Origin: CAZMCH01 sp964564735
GTDB lineage: Bacteria; Poribacteria; DTPJ01
Assembly (NCBI GenBank): GCA_964564735.1
Contig: CAZMCH010000031.1
Location: forward strand, 1 to 39,672
Reading direction: 5' to 3'
Length of the DNA: 39,672 nucleotides
In this document: positions 39,266-39,672 of the stretch, piece after piece
Numbering within the stretch: position 1 is the stretch's first letter
Layout: every line of letters starts with the position of its first letter
The notes under the pieces: generated by a model
The model's database searches: none
The model's input: only the letters and a program-made list of their open reading frames with translations
Told to the model about the DNA's origin: nothing
Program-made: the position numbers and the translations under genes

Positions 39266-39672
39266 ATGCCAAAAAATGCAAGAAAAAATGATAAGAATAA
39301 AATCAGTTGGCGATCAATAATTATATCATTTGTCCTTATTCCTCTAAATAATTTCTGGATAATGCAGGTTGAGGGTGTATGGAATACAGGACATTCAACA
39401 TGTCTTTCGTTGATGTGGCATGTTGTAATAAATCTGTTGATAATAATATTGATAAATGTTTTTATTATTAAGAGATACATGCCAAAATATGCTTTAACTC
39501 AAGCTGAATTGATAATCATATATTCTATGCTAACTTTGGGGGCAAGCATTAGTGGAAGAGACATGCTTCAAATATTGATACCTGTGATGGCTTGGGCGTT
39601 TTGGTTTGCTACTCCTGAAAATGAATGGTCAGAACTTTTTCATCAATATATTCCTCGATGGTTGACAATAAG
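39266..39672 (+). CDS. DUF6785-like multi-pass membrane protein (3' end outside window)
   Basis: 135 codons from ATG 39266 to the window edge. After a basic start (MPKNARKNDKNK) come a hydrophobic segment with ISFVLIPLNNFWIMQVEG, then SLMWHVVINLLIIILINVFIIKRY, and a third region LIIIYSMLTLGASISGRDMLQILIPVMAWAFWFATPENEWSELF. The NNFWIMQVEG and TLGASISGRDMLQ stretches match what I recall of DUF6785 proteins (usually 600-700 residues, many TM helices, function unknown), often seen in Planctomycetes-like and other uncultured bacteria. No ribosome site is clear before the ATG. Only the first fifth of the expected protein is visible. Confidence 0.65.
   Translation, partial: MPKNARKNDKNKISWRSIIISFVLIPLNNFWIMQVEGVWNTGHSTCLSLMWHVVINLLIIILINVFIIKRYMPKYALTQAELIIIYSMLTLGASISGRDMLQILIPVMAWAFWFATPENEWSELFHQYIPRWLTI

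Noticed and set aside
1..39672. CRISPR arrays
   Set aside because: No set of regularly spaced direct repeats was seen; the repeats present are inverted pairs or single duplications.

Overview
The window is AT-rich chromosomal DNA from an uncultivated, probably diderm bacterium. Three things suggest this: a housekeeping core (tatAC, rnfAB, hslVU, rpsB-tsf-pyrH-frr-uppS-cdsA-dxr-rseP-ispG, valS) in which RseP and Rnf point to a Gram-negative-type envelope, a run of ten Ns that marks a draft assembly, and gene families (DUF6785-like membrane protein, large two-VWA membrane protein) that I associate with deep, mostly uncultured lineages. I cannot place it to phylum from sequence alone. TTG and GTG starts are frequent and are supported by good Shine-Dalgarno (SD) motifs (terL, rpsB, rnfA, hslU).

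Positions 1-9608 hold a leftward phage-type packaging and head operon. In transcription order it encodes a sigma-region-2-like protein, TerS, TerL, an LLH-like holin, a portal (interrupted by the Ns), a scaffold, an SU10/DUF5309-type capsid, a small structural protein, two head-tail connector proteins, a tail-completion/tube-like fusion and a fibre-like protein cut by the window edge. It starts from a consensus TTGACA-17-TATAAT promoter at 9740-9768. Only about 465 bp separate it from the divergent host gene tatA, and no integrase, repressor or att repeat is visible. It may be a prophage entered from an unusual end, or a domesticated gene-transfer-agent-like cassette.

Positions 10075-13148 (+) carry tatA, tatC, a coiled-coil zinc-ribbon protein and a PPi-type phosphofructokinase, ending at a shared terminator with convergent rnfA-rnfB. 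A gene-poor stretch with an amber-interrupted small ORF follows. Next is a leftward sulfur/methionine operon, metY-metX-metW-HD protein-cysK (19841 down to 15312). In front of metY lies a structured leader with a Met/Cys-rich leader peptide, a nested stem-loop whose apical loop complements the terminator, and a strong intrinsic terminator. This is the most interesting regulatory element here.

Positions 20147-20984 hold two exported cysteine-rich small proteins under a consensus promoter with an overlapping palindrome. A 394-bp IS/MITE-like relic with 20-bp inverted ends separates them from a rightward housekeeping superoperon (hslVU, rpsB, tsf, pyrH, frr, uppS, cdsA, dxr, rseP, ispG). Between ispG and valS sits a toxin-antitoxin island: hicBA, vapBC-like, and an orphan antitoxin followed by a 20-codon stump of what looks like its RelE-type toxin. 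After valS come a 932-residue VWA/amidotransferase-like membrane protein and the start of a DUF6785-like multi-pass protein running off the right edge.
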